Below, one piece after another: positions 1-7,772 of a stretch of DNA of 64,000 bases. The stretch covers positions 1 through 64,000 of the forward strand of contig URAZ01000004.1 of NCBI GenBank assembly GCA_900545925.1, written 5' to 3'. The notes under the pieces were generated by a model, which had not been told where the DNA came from, searched no databases, and worked only from the letters and a program-made list of their open reading frames with translations. The DNA is from an uncultured Eubacteriales bacterium. Lineage in GTDB: Bacteria > Bacillota > Clostridia > Oscillospirales > Oscillospiraceae. The first letter of the stretch is position 1; each line of letters opens with the position of its first letter. The translations under genes and the position numbers were made by a program.

Positions 1-159
1 GATAACGGCGAATACGGCATGGCCCAGAATCTGGAGGAGAACACCGTCTCCATCGTTCTGCTGGGCTCCGACGTCGGCATCAAGGAAGGCAGCACTGTCA
101 AGCGCACCGGCAAGGTGGTGTCCGTGCCGGTGGGCGAAGCAATGATCGGCCGCGCGTAA
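1..159 (+). CDS. atpA: ATP synthase F1 subunit alpha, fragment (cut at both ends)
   Basis: The frame enters from the left edge and ends at TAA 157-159. The 52 visible residues contain [20 protein letters not shown] and [10 protein letters not shown], which belong to the N-terminal beta-barrel region of the F1 alpha subunit, before the Walker A motif. In intact alpha subunits the GR is followed by VVN-LG and about 400 more residues; here a stop follows at once. No nucleotide-binding domain or other atp gene is in the window. The neighbouring minus-strand gene is also cut at this point, so this is a genomic breakpoint or an assembly join, not a functional ATPase subunit. Confidence 0.75.
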   Translation, partial: DNGEYGMAQNLEENTVSIVLLGSDVGIKEGSTVKRTGKVVSVPVGEAMIGRA

Positions 160-778
160 GTGTGATACTGCGCACATTGTTTTCCATCAGAATCGCCGTC
201 AGCTTTTCCTCGTAGTCCGCGCGGTCAAGCTTCGGACAGCCGATGAGCGTGACATGGCCGCGGATAAAGTCCGCGTGGAAGCTGCCGCAGGCGTATGCCG
301 TGCAGTCGGCGGCGATCAGCAGGTCGCAGCCATCAAAATATGGCGCGCGCACCGGCACCAGCTGCAGCTGCACCGGCCAGTTTTGCAGACGTCCCGGCTG
401 CGCAGGTGCATCCTGTCCGGCCTCTTCCTGCGCAAGCGTCCGCACCTGTGTACCTGCACAGCCGCAGGCCAGCCTGTCCGGCGCTTTTGCGCCCGGCTTT
501 TTCGCTGCCTGCACATTCCTGACTGCTTCCTCCGTCAGCCGATCCAGCTTTGCTTTTTTGACGGCGGCTTCATCATATGCCGCCGCCTCGCGCTCGATAA
601 AGTGAATGGCATCCACCGGACAGACCGGCAGGCAGTTGCCGAGTCCGTCGCAGTAATCATCCCGAATCAGCTTTGCCTTCCCGTCTATGATGGCGATCGC
701 GCCCTCGTGGCATGCCTGCGCGCACAGGCCGCAGCCCGTGCAGGCCGCCTCGTCAATTTCAATGATCGTCCGTTTCAT
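98..778 (-). CDS. 2x[4Fe-4S] ferredoxin-domain protein, 3'-truncated
   Basis: The N-terminus (residues about 1-65) is a bacterial 2[4Fe-4S] ferredoxin with [11 protein letters not shown] and a second cluster [11 protein letters not shown]. The remainder has a CGCAG motif and a domain with [15 protein letters not shown] and LIGCPKLD, known from conserved anaerobe proteins of this architecture; its function is not established. The family-like sequence stops at about residue 208 (position about 155). The last 17 or so residues are antisense atpA, so the usual C-terminus with its Cys pair is missing. The start overlaps the stop of the zinc-ribbon gene by 4 nt, indicating one leftward operon. Redox or metal-related electron transfer in the cytoplasm is inferred. 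Confidence 0.7.
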   Translation of the reverse strand: MKRTIIEIDEAACTGCGLCAQACHEGAIAIIDGKAKLIRDDYCDGLGNCLPVCPVDAIHFIEREAAAYDEAAVKKAKLDRLTEEAVRNVQAAKKPGAKAPDRLACGCAGTQVRTLAQEEAGQDAPAQPGRLQNWPVQLQLVPVRAPYFDGCDLLIAADCTAYACGSFHADFIRGHVTLIGCPKLDRADYEEKLTAILMENNVRSITLTRGRSLLRPPARTPPCRCA

Positions 779-1077
779 ATCTGTCCCTCCTGCTGCTTTT
801 TTGCCTCCAGTCTCGCGCGCCGCTCGGCGTCAGCCTTTTCCTGATTGCGCCGCGCGATAATCATCAGCTTTTCATACGTTTCCTCACCGACGCACTGCTT
901 CGCGTATTTGCACCACTGCACGCAGCTGAGTTTGTCGTTATACACGACAAAGCCGCATTTGTCACAGGCAACCTCCGTGTCTGTGGAAAAGATCTCAATG
1001 GGGTTGCCGCAGTTCGGGCAAATCCGGTCCTCGATGGTCGGCGTTCTCGGTTTACCCTGGCAGCCGTCCATAATCAT
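775..1077 (-). CDS. zinc-ribbon protein, hypothetical
   Basis: About 100 residues. Two CxxC knuckles (CPNC and CDKC, residues about 20-43) form a likely zinc ribbon. A short CVQWCKYAKQC segment follows, then a charged, probably helical Lys/Glu/Arg-rich tail. ATG 1077 is preferred because GGGAGG at 1086-1091 lies 8 nt upstream; an ATG at 1083 lies only 2 nt from that site. It overlaps the ferredoxin gene by 4 nt, and the Crp/Fnr gene is divergent. Function is unknown; partnership with the ferredoxin protein in metal or redox sensing is inferred from context only. Confidence 0.6.
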   Translation of the reverse strand: MIMDGCQGKPRTPTIEDRICPNCGNPIEIFSTDTEVACDKCGFVVYNDKLSCVQWCKYAKQCVGEETYEKLMIIARRNQEKADAERRARLEAKKQQEGQI

Positions 1078-1127
1078 GTTCATCGCCTCCCTTTTAAGCA
1101 ACCGCAGACGATTGCATCATCGGTTAC

Positions 1128-1156
1128 TTGACTTTCTGCGCATAGTATAGGATACT
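1128..1156 (+). promoter_or_regulatory. sigma-A-like promoter for the Crp/Fnr gene
   Basis: TTGACT at 1128-1133, a 17-bp spacer, and GATACT at 1151-1156. The start of transcription would fall near 1163, about 40 nt before the ATG at 1202. Confidence 0.5.
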
Positions 1157-1201
1157 GAAGAAAAAATGTATGTTGTTTTTCCAACGAAGGGGTATCAAAT
1201 C

Positions 1202-1864
1202 ATGGATGATCTGACGATATTGACCGAATGCGCGCTGTTTCATGGACTGCGCGAGGCGCAGATCCGGGAAATGCTGCCGTGTCTGTCCGCGCGGCAATCA
1301 CGCTTCCGGCGCGGACAGTTTCTGCTGCGTGCGGGAGACAGAGTTGCGTTTGCCGGGATTCTTCTGTCCGGCGAGGCAGAGGTCTTGCAGGAGGATTTCT
1401 GGGGCAACCGCAATCTGCTTGCCGCCGTCGGACCGGGAGATCTGTTTGCCGAGGCGTTCGCCTGCGCGCACGCTGTTTCGCCGGTGAGCGTTCTGTGCAA
1501 GACGGACGGAAGCGTCCTGTATCTGAATGTGCGCGCCGTTTTTTCCCCCTGTGAAAAGGCCTGCGCGCAGCACAAGGCGCTTTCACAGAACCTTATTCGA
1601 GTGCTGGCGGAGAAAAACATGCAGCTGAACGAAAAGGCGGGCTTTCTCTCACGACGCACGACGCGCGAAAAGCTGCTGGCTTATCTGTCCGCACAGGCGC
1701 GTCGGGCGGGCAGTGCCAGCTTCCGTATTCCCTTCGACCGGCAGCAGTTGGCTGATTTTCTGTCTGTCAACCGCAGCGCCATGTCCGCCGAACTTTCGCG
1801 CATGCAGCGCGAGGGCCTGCTCTGCGCCGACCGCAGCAGCTTCACACTCCGCCAGCCGGAATAA
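1202..1864 (+). CDS. Crp/Fnr family transcriptional regulator
   Basis: About 220 residues. The N-terminal half is a cyclic-nucleotide-binding-like jelly roll (FRRGQFLLRAGD, then LLSGEAEVL and VGPGDLFAE). The C-terminal winged helix has a clear helix-turn-helix (RQQLADFLSVNRSAMSAELS). ATG 1202 follows AAGGGG with 9-nt spacing; an in-frame ATG at 1166 lacks a site. Several Cys residues lie in the sensor half, but no FNR-type N-terminal Cys cluster is seen, so the signal is unknown. It is divergent from the zinc-ribbon/ferredoxin operon, which makes that operon a candidate target. In anaerobes such regulators often control redox or nitrosative-stress genes; that role here is inferred. Confidence 0.85.
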   Translation: MDDLTILTECALFHGLREAQIREMLPCLSARQSRFRRGQFLLRAGDRVAFAGILLSGEAEVLQEDFWGNRNLLAAVGPGDLFAEAFACAHAVSPVSVLCKTDGSVLYLNVRAVFSPCEKACAQHKALSQNLIRVLAEKNMQLNEKAGFLSRRTTREKLLAYLSAQARRAGSASFRIPFDRQQLADFLSVNRSAMSAELSRMQREGLLCADRSSFTLRQPE

Positions 1865-1923
1865 CAAGATTCCGCATGCGCTTGGAACCTCTTGCAACAG
1901 AAGCGCGGCGGGTTTTGATACAC

Positions 1924-1953
1924 AAAAGCGGCGGCCGGGATTCCGGCCGCCGC
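1924..1953 (-). terminator. intrinsic terminator of the rnf operon, shared with the Crp gene
   Basis: 11-bp perfect stem GCGGCGGCCGG/CCGGCCGCCGC (1928-1938 and 1943-1953) with loop GATT. On the minus strand it is followed by TTTTGTGT, suiting the end of rnfB. It can also slow the convergent Crp transcript. Confidence 0.75.
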
Positions 1954-1966
1954 ACTTGATTTGTTT

Positions 1967-2809
1967 TCAGGATGCGCCGCAGGTCTTTTTGAACGGCTGG
2001 ACTCTGGACGCGCCGGAGAAATCGCCGTAGACCATTGCGCCGGTCGGGCAGACGCTGGCGCACGCGCCGCAGGCGGTGCACTTGTTCCAGTCGATGCGGG
2101 CGAGGAAATTATCGACGGTGATCGCGCCCTGCGGACAGGTCTTTTCGCACTTATGGCAGCCGATGCAGCCGGAGGAGCAGACCTTTTTGGTGTACGGGCC
2201 GTTGTGATAACTCGAGCAGAGCACCTCCGTGCGGATGATATCCGGCACGATCTCGATGATCTTCTGCGGACACGTCTGCGCGCAGATGCCGCAGCCGATG
2301 CACGCCGTGTGGTTGACACAGGCGATGCCGTCCTGCATGGAGATTGCCCCCTGTGGGCAGGCCTTGACGCAGTCACCGAAGCCCATGCAGCCGAAGATGC
2401 AGCTGCCATTGCCGCCGTAGAACAGCTTTGCCGCCGCGCAGGAGGGGATGCCCCTATAATCAGCCTTGACGCTTGTAGCCTCGCACGTTCCCGCGCACTG
2501 CACAACGGCGATCTTTTCCACAACGTCCTCAGCCGCCACGCCGAGAAGCGCTGCAATCTGCGCCGCAACTGCGTCTGCGCCGGGAACGCAGAGATTTGTC
2601 TTCGTACCCGGCTCCAGCAGCGCCTTTGCATAGCCGTCGCAGCCGGTGTAGCCGCATGCGCCGCAGTTTGCGCCGGGCAGGCATTCACGAATTTCGGTAA
2701 AGCGCGTATCCTCCTTGACCGCCATGACGCTCGACGCCACGGCGAGACCCACCGCGCAGATAAGGCCGATCACAGTCACGGCCAGGATCGGGATCAGAAT
2801 TTCCATCAT
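1967..2809 (-). CDS. rnfB: Rnf electron transport complex subunit B
   Basis: 280 residues. An N-terminal membrane anchor (about residues 5-28) is followed by the Fe-S domain with CLPGANCGACGYTGC, then several 4Fe-4S cluster motifs (CMGFGDCVKAC, CIGCGICAQTC, CIGCHKCEKTC, CTACGACASVC). RnfB is the entry point for electrons from reduced ferredoxin on the cytoplasmic side. AGGAGG lies 8 nt before the ATG. It is the last gene of the operon, in the order rnfC-D-G-E-A-B usual in Clostridia. The C-terminus is extended with extra clusters, as in clostridial forms rather than the short proteobacterial one. Confidence 0.95.
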   Translation of the reverse strand: MMEILIPILAVTVIGLICAVGLAVASSVMAVKEDTRFTEIRECLPGANCGACGYTGCDGYAKALLEPGTKTNLCVPGADAVAAQIAALLGVAAEDVVEKIAVVQCAGTCEATSVKADYRGIPSCAAAKLFYGGNGSCIFGCMGFGDCVKACPQGAISMQDGIACVNHTACIGCGICAQTCPQKIIEIVPDIIRTEVLCSSYHNGPYTKKVCSSGCIGCHKCEKTCPQGAITVDNFLARIDWNKCTACGACASVCPTGAMVYGDFSGASRVQPFKKTCGAS

Positions 2810-2822
2810 AGCCGCGCCCTCC

Positions 2823-3416
2823 TTAGCCGAACAGCCGGTCGATGATACCGGTCAGTCCGAAAAATGACAGCGATACGATCGCCGCCGAGACGAGCGTGAT
2901 GGGGAGCCCCTCAAAACTCTTGGGAGGCTCCGCCTCGGCAACGCGCGACCGGACGCCGGAGAACAGCACCATCGCAAGGAAGAAGCCGAGGCCGCAGCCA
3001 AGCGCGGTCAGAAGCGCCTCGCCGTAGTTCATGCCGTCGGAAATGACGTTCATCGTCACGCCCAGAACGCCGCAGTTTGTCGTGATCAGCGGCAGATAGA
3101 CGCCGAGGGACTTATGCAGCGCGGGCACATAGCGCTTGAGGACAATCTCAACCAGCTGGACAAGCGCTGCAATGACCAGAATGAAGACGACGGTTTCCAT
3201 ATAGGTAAAATCGACCTTGCCCGCGAGCAGAAAGTGGTAGATCGGCCAGGTGACGGCAGTTGCCAGCACCTCGACGAAGATAACGGCCAGCGACATGCCG
3301 GTCGCCTGGTCGAGTTTCTTGGATACGCCCAAAAACGGGCAGATGCCGAGGAATTTGACGAGCACATAGTTGTTCGTGATCGCGGCGGTCAGAATGACGA
3401 GGATCATGGTCTTCAT
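2823..3416 (-). CDS. rnfA: Rnf electron transport complex subunit A
   Basis: 197 residues with about six membrane helices. The start (NNYVLVKFLGICPFLGVSK) and the TTNCGVLGV segment are hallmarks of the RnfA/NqrE family; the conserved Cys residues bind an intramembrane iron site with RnfE. Length matches the family. The ATG overlaps the rnfE stop (ATGA), and AAAGGAGG sits upstream inside the rnfE end. With RnfE it forms the antiparallel membrane core that passes electrons across the membrane and is coupled to Na+ or H+ movement; which ion cannot be read from sequence. Confidence 0.95.
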   Translation of the reverse strand: MKTMILVILTAAITNNYVLVKFLGICPFLGVSKKLDQATGMSLAVIFVEVLATAVTWPIYHFLLAGKVDFTYMETVVFILVIAALVQLVEIVLKRYVPALHKSLGVYLPLITTNCGVLGVTMNVISDGMNYGEALLTALGCGLGFFLAMVLFSGVRSRVAEAEPPKSFEGLPITLVSAAIVSLSFFGLTGIIDRLFG

Positions 3417-4087
3417 TTTGCAGCCGCCTCCTTTCCTTCGCAGGCACCCTTGCCGCAGCCCGGGCAGCCAGCACAGCCGAATTCCTTCTTCTTGATGGCC
3501 TTGCCCTTGGAGATCTTATTGATGAGCGCAATCATGCAGCCGAACACGAAGAAGCCGCCGGGGGCCATGGTCAGAATGCCGATGGGGTTTTCGTGGAACC
3601 ACGGAACGGGCAGACCGCAGAACGTGCCGCAGCCGAGCGTTTCGCGGATGGCTGCCATGGCGCAGATGGCAAGCGTGAAGCCGAGGCCTATGCCCGCGCC
3701 GTCAATGGCGGAATCCACAACGCCGTGCTTGCTGGCATACATCTCGGCCCGGCCGAGGATGATGCAGTTGACGACGATTAGGGACAAATAAACGCCCAGA
3801 GACTGATACAGACTGAAAGCATACGCCTCCATGACCAGTTCCACGACCGTGACAAAGCCCGCGATCACGACAATATAGCACGGGATGCGCACCGGGTCGG
3901 GAACGATTTTGCGGATGGCGGAAATGGCCATGTTGGACAGGATCAGAACGGCGGTCGCTGCAATGCCCATGCCGAAGGCCGCAATGACCGACGTGGAGAT
4001 TGCCAGCGTTGGACAGGTACCGAGGACAAGAACCAGCACAGGGTTTTCTTTGATAAGGCCCTTTAGGAAATTCTGTAATTTGCTCAT
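3413..4087 (-). CDS. rnfE: Rnf electron transport complex subunit E
   Basis: 224 residues with about six membrane helices. PVLVLVLGTCPTLAIS near residue 15 and VVNCIILGRAE in the middle are the RnfE/NqrD Cys-containing motifs that pair with those of RnfA. The C-terminal tail is Cys-rich (CAGCPGCGKGAC), which may bind metal; such a tail is not part of the minimal family. The start overlaps the rnfG stop by 4 nt, so the two are translationally coupled. Confidence 0.95.
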   Translation of the reverse strand: MSKLQNFLKGLIKENPVLVLVLGTCPTLAISTSVIAAFGMGIAATAVLILSNMAISAIRKIVPDPVRIPCYIVVIAGFVTVVELVMEAYAFSLYQSLGVYLSLIVVNCIILGRAEMYASKHGVVDSAIDGAGIGLGFTLAICAMAAIRETLGCGTFCGLPVPWFHENPIGILTMAPGGFFVFGCMIALINKISKGKAIKKKEFGCAGCPGCGKGACEGKEAAAK

Positions 4088-4626
4088 TTCTGCGCCCCCT
4101 TTACAATCGCATACGCTTCAAACGCAGTTTCCACGCAGCCGCGATAGGCATTCGATGTGATGGTTGCGTGGGAGATGGCGCTCACGCCGGAAAGCGAGGC
4201 GTCCTGCCCGGTATACTGCCCGGTGTAACGCTCGCTTGCCGTCTGGCCACCGAGCGTCGTTGTTTCGGACGATACATCCATTGTGCGGCAAGTACGGATC
4301 AAACCGTCGGTGCCAATCACGCATAGGACCTGAATCGTGCCGCCGAAGCCCTTGCCCTCGACGGTAAAGAGATAACTCATGGGGCTTCCGGACGCATCCA
4401 GCGCGGTGTAGGCGCTGACGACCTCCTCCGGAAGAACTGCTTCGACCGGCGCAAAGGAGGCCGCGTCCGGCACGGCGTCAAGCCGCGCCTGCTCGGCTCT
4501 GGCCTCTGCGTTCGCCTTGGAGACGGGGGCGGTAAAGTGGTTCACGACAGCCAGCGCCGCGGACGTAAGCAGGCAGATCACGACCAGAACGACGATGGAT
4601 TTTCGGATCTCTTTCGTGTTTTTCAT
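4084..4626 (-). CDS. rnfG: Rnf electron transport complex subunit G (FMN-binding)
   Basis: 180 residues: one N-terminal helix (residues about 10-29), then an extracytoplasmic FMN-binding domain with GKGFGGTIQV and TTTLGG. RnfG normally carries FMN bonded to Thr in a D-x-x-S/T-G-A-T motif, attached by ApbE. Here the equivalent residues are S149-A-I-S152-H153-A-T155: Thr is kept, but the Asp is Ser and the Gly is His. ATG 4626 overlaps the rnfD stop by 4 nt. Assignment to RnfG is firm from position and fold signature; whether it is flavinylated is uncertain. Confidence 0.92.
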   Translation of the reverse strand: MKNTKEIRKSIVVLVVICLLTSAALAVVNHFTAPVSKANAEARAEQARLDAVPDAASFAPVEAVLPEEVVSAYTALDASGSPMSYLFTVEGKGFGGTIQVLCVIGTDGLIRTCRTMDVSSETTTLGGQTASERYTGQYTGQDASLSGVSAISHATITSNAYRGCVETAFEAYAIVKGAQK

Positions 4627-5528
4627 GCCTTCGCACCTCCCAGCGGCTTGCTCTGCGTCCATCTGGACAGATACGGCGTGAGAATGTTCATAAAGAGGAT
4701 GGCGAACGACACGCCCTCGGCGTAGCTTCCGTAGAAGCGGATCAGGCAGGTCAGAAGTCCTGCGCCGATGCCGAACAGCGCCCGGCCCCAATAGGTCTGC
4801 GGGGCGGTCACATAGTCGGTTGCCATGAAGAACGCACCCAGAAGCAGACCGCCCGAGAGCACCTGCCGCAGCGCATCCTGCCCCAGAACAAGGGACAGCA
4901 CAAAAACAGTTCCTACAAAGCACACCGGCGTCTGCCAGGTAATGACGCCGCGGACGAGCAGATATGCTCCGCCGAGCAGCAGCGCCAGCGCGCACGTCTC
5001 GCCGATGCAGCCGCCGTGATTGCCGAGCAGGAGCGTCAGAAGTTCCGGCTTCTGCCCTGCGGCCAGCTGCGCCAGCGGCGTGGCTGACGAAACGGCGTCC
5101 GGGAAGACCCATGCCGTCATGGTCTTGGAGAACGAGAGGAACAGGACGATACGGCCTACCAATGCCGGGTTTGCAAAATTCTTGCCGATGCCGCCGAACA
5201 GCTGCTTGACGGCGACGATGGCCACCAGACAGCCGAACACGGCCTGCCACAGCGGGATGGACACCGGCAGGTTATACGCCAGAATGACGCCCGTTACCAC
5301 GGCGGACAGATCGCCGATGGTGGACGGCTTATGGCAGAGTTTTTCAGAGCCCCACTCGAAAAATACGCAGGCTGCGGCGCACACCGCCGTCACCAGCAGC
5401 GCCCGCCAGCCGAAAATCACGATGGCTGCAATGAGCGCCGGACAAAGGGCGATGAGCACATCGCCCATGATCTTCCGGGTCGTCGCGCCGGAATCGATAT
5501 GCGGGGAAGCGGAGATCACAAGCTTCAT
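4623..5528 (-). CDS. rnfD: Rnf electron transport complex subunit D
   Basis: 301 residues with about ten membrane helices, of the RnfD/NqrB family. It begins with the typical SASPHI segment. GGIGKNFANPALVGR (about 112-126) is the conserved family block. The flavin-attachment region reads D144-A-V-S-S148-A-T150-P, with Ser where Gly is usual; Thr150 would be the acceptor. An SGATT string at residues 13-17 lies in the cytoplasmic N-terminus and is not that site. It forms the membrane core with RnfA and RnfE. It has 4-nt overlaps with rnfC upstream and rnfG downstream. Confidence 0.95.
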   Translation of the reverse strand: MKLVISASPHIDSGATTRKIMGDVLIALCPALIAAIVIFGWRALLVTAVCAAACVFFEWGSEKLCHKPSTIGDLSAVVTGVILAYNLPVSIPLWQAVFGCLVAIVAVKQLFGGIGKNFANPALVGRIVLFLSFSKTMTAWVFPDAVSSATPLAQLAAGQKPELLTLLLGNHGGCIGETCALALLLGGAYLLVRGVITWQTPVCFVGTVFVLSLVLGQDALRQVLSGGLLLGAFFMATDYVTAPQTYWGRALFGIGAGLLTCLIRFYGSYAEGVSFAILFMNILTPYLSRWTQSKPLGGAKA

Positions 5529-6865
5529 TTGACGGCCTCCTTTTTTGCATCCAGCTTTTCGCTCTGCGCCTTGCGCCAGGCGGCAAGCTTCGCCTTTGCA
5601 AGCTTATTGGTCTGTACGAGCGGCCGGTGCGCCGGGCAGCCGAACGAGCAGCAGCCGCATTCCATGCAGAGATTGACCTTCAGTTCCGCCAGACGCTCCA
5701 TATTGCCTGCCTCATAGGCTGCAACAATATGCGACGGCATGAGGCGCAGCGGACAGTGGCGGATGCACCGGCCGCAGCGGATGCAGGCCGAAGGCTCCGG
5801 CAGAACGGCGTCCGCCTCCGACATGGCGAGAACCGCGTTGGTGTTTTTCAGAATCGGCTGTTCGAGATCCGGCACGGCGATGCCCATCATCGGGCCGCCG
5901 TAAAGCACCTTCTTCGGCTCTGTGCAGAAGCCGCCTGCCTGTTCAAACACATCCGCAAGCTTCATGCCGATGGGGACGATCACGTTCTTGGGCTTTGCGA
6001 CGGCGGAACCGTCAACCGTGATGCACTTTTCAACCAGCGGCATGCCGGTCCTGCAGTAGCGGGCAATATTGGCAAGCGTCGTGCAGTTAAGCACGATTGC
6101 GCCCACATCCAGCGGAAGCTTTCCCTCTGGGACGATCTCACCGATGGTATTATAGATCAGTACCTTTTCGCCGCCCTGCGGGTACAGAGATTTCAGCGCG
6201 CAGACCTCCATGCCGTCCTCGTCCTTCGTGAGCTTCCGGTACAGCTGAATGCAGCGGGGCTTGTTGTCCTCAATGGCGAAGATCACACGGCGTACCTGTA
6301 AAAAGTGCTGTACGAGACGCGCGCCCTCCATCAGTTCGTCCGACCGGTCGAGCATGGTGCGCGTGTCCGAGGTGATATACGGCTCACACTCCGCGCCGTT
6401 GATGATGACCGCCCGTACCTGCTCGAGATTCTTGACCGTCAGCTTCACGACCGTCGGGAAGCCCGCGCCGCCAAGGCCGACCATGCCGCTTGCGCGCACA
6501 GCGTCCAGAAAATCCTGCATGGTGTCAAGCTTGGGCGGCTTTAAGTCCGGGTCAGGCTCCTGCTTGCCGTCGGCGGCAATGATGACAGTCTGCATGAGCC
6601 GCCCGCCGGACCCGACCTGCTGGCCGATCTTTTTGACCGTTCCTGAGACGCTTGCATAGACGGGCGCGGAGACGAACCCGCCCGCCTTTCCGATCAGCTG
6701 CCCGACCCGGACGTTCTCGCCGGGCTTTACAACCGGGATGGCGGGCGCACCGATGTGCATGGACATCGGAATCTCGACCGTCTCCGGGATGGGCAGGCGC
6801 AGCGCGGCCAGTTCCGCTGTGTTTTTGCGGTTCGGCACATGTACGCCGTGGATGTGTAGTTTCAT
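5525..6865 (-). CDS. rnfC: Rnf electron transport complex subunit C
   Basis: 446 residues. The soluble subunit that exchanges electrons with NAD(H). It has an N-terminal HIGAPAIPVVKPGENVRVGQ barrel, a Gly-rich GLGGAGFPTVVKL segment for FMN/NAD binding (about residue 130), a central NuoF-like region, and two 4Fe-4S motifs near the C-terminus (CIRCGRCIRHCP and CMECGCCSFGCP). ATG 6865 is preferred; the frame is open further upstream but only as antisense-like sequence of the preceding genes. It overlaps the preceding membrane-protein gene by 4 nt. Confidence 0.96.
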   Translation of the reverse strand: MKLHIHGVHVPNRKNTAELAALRLPIPETVEIPMSMHIGAPAIPVVKPGENVRVGQLIGKAGGFVSAPVYASVSGTVKKIGQQVGSGGRLMQTVIIAADGKQEPDPDLKPPKLDTMQDFLDAVRASGMVGLGGAGFPTVVKLTVKNLEQVRAVIINGAECEPYITSDTRTMLDRSDELMEGARLVQHFLQVRRVIFAIEDNKPRCIQLYRKLTKDEDGMEVCALKSLYPQGGEKVLIYNTIGEIVPEGKLPLDVGAIVLNCTTLANIARYCRTGMPLVEKCITVDGSAVAKPKNVIVPIGMKLADVFEQAGGFCTEPKKVLYGGPMMGIAVPDLEQPILKNTNAVLAMSEADAVLPEPSACIRCGRCIRHCPLRLMPSHIVAAYEAGNMERLAELKVNLCMECGCCSFGCPAHRPLVQTNKLAKAKLAAWRKAQSEKLDAKKEAVK

Positions 6866-7407
6866 CCGTTTGCTTCCTCCTCCTGCTTTTTGGAACCTGT
6901 TTCTTTCGGGAGAACCCCCGCCTTTGCCAGCCGGTTCAGCACCAGCTGGGCGCAAAGGCCGGTTAACGTCCCGGCCAGTATCGCTGCCGGTATCAGAACC
7001 GGCAGATAACTCCAGACCGCGCCGGTTTTCGCAATGGCCGCAGCGGCGGCCAGCTGTCCGGTGTTGTGCGCCATGGCGCACAGTACGCTCCGAACCCAGA
7101 GCATGTTTCCCCTGAGTCTGCTCCTGAGCAGAAGCATGAGCGCATACGCGCAGAGCCCGCCCGCGAAGCTGTATAAAAATGCCGAGCCCTGCCCGGTGAT
7201 AACGCAGCCGAGCGTGACGCGCGTCAAAAACAGCCCGAAAGCCCAGCCGGGGCCGAGCGTTTCCATGGTGAAGAGTGTAAAAATATTGGAAAGCCCCGGC
7301 TTGATGCCGGGAATGGCCGTAAGCGGCGGCAGTTGGCTTTCCAGCACGAACATGACAAGCGCTGCCGCTGTCAGAACGGCCGTGAGCGTGAGTTTTTTCA
7401 GCCTCAT
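6862..7407 (-). CDS. Gx transporter family membrane protein (Hpre_diP_synt_I-like)
   Basis: 181 residues with five or six hydrophobic helices. PGIKPGLSNIFTLFTMETLG matches the conserved core of the family once called heptaprenyl diphosphate synthase component I and now usually annotated as Gx transporter. Its substrate is not established. Genes of this family are often found next to rnf genes, NusG-II proteins and apbE, as here, suggesting supply of a cofactor or precursor for membrane electron transfer (inference). It overlaps both neighbours by 4 nt. Confidence 0.75.
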   Translation of the reverse strand: MRLKKLTLTAVLTAAALVMFVLESQLPPLTAIPGIKPGLSNIFTLFTMETLGPGWAFGLFLTRVTLGCVITGQGSAFLYSFAGGLCAYALMLLLRSRLRGNMLWVRSVLCAMAHNTGQLAAAAAIAKTGAVWSYLPVLIPAAILAGTLTGLCAQLVLNRLAKAGVLPKETGSKKQEEEANG

Positions 7408-7772
7408 GACAGCCCTCCCGTCCCGCTGAGCGCGTCGATCTGAGACTCATTCTCTGCCCACTCGATCGTCAGCCGGTTCGGCAGGCAGATGATCGGCCCG
7501 CCGTTTTTTCGCAGCGGCCCGTGCTGCACGCAGACCTGATCGGGACAGTCCGCGTGGGATACGAAGACCTCGCCATCCGCGACTGTGATGATAGTTTTGC
7601 CTGCCGGGCCGGTCACGGTCAGCGTCCGGTTCTGCCGCAGGTCGAGCGTATAGAATAAGGTTCCGTCCTGATAGACAAGCGCTGTCTGCCCGCCTCCGCG
7701 CGGCAGCAGCCACACAAGCAAGCATACGGCGATAATCGCCGCAAATGTCAAAATCCAGTGCTTCTGCTTCAT
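7404..7772 (-). CDS. NusG domain II-containing membrane-anchored protein
   Basis: 122 residues: one N-terminal membrane helix (residues about 5-24), then a small beta domain of the NusG-II type with HADCPDQVCVQHGPL and IICLPNRLTIEW. Three Cys lie in the extracytoplasmic part, two of them in CPDQVC. Proteins of this type travel with rnf and apbE genes in Firmicutes; the molecular role is unknown, and electron transfer or assembly of flavoproteins is only inferred. It is not the transcription factor NusG: no NGN or KOW domain is present. 4-nt overlaps on both sides. Confidence 0.75.
   Translation of the reverse strand: MKQKHWILTFAAIIAVCLLVWLLPRGGGQTALVYQDGTLFYTLDLRQNRTLTVTGPAGKTIITVADGEVFVSHADCPDQVCVQHGPLRKNGGPIICLPNRLTIEWAENESQIDALSGTGGLS

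Noticed and set aside
5480..5494. SGATT string near the N-terminus of RnfD as a flavin site
   Set aside because: It lies in the cytoplasmic N-terminal segment before the first helix; the family site is D-x-x-x-x-A-T-P near residue 150.
7404..7772. Transcription factor NusG
   Set aside because: Only a NusG-II-type domain behind a membrane helix is present; there is no NGN or KOW domain.
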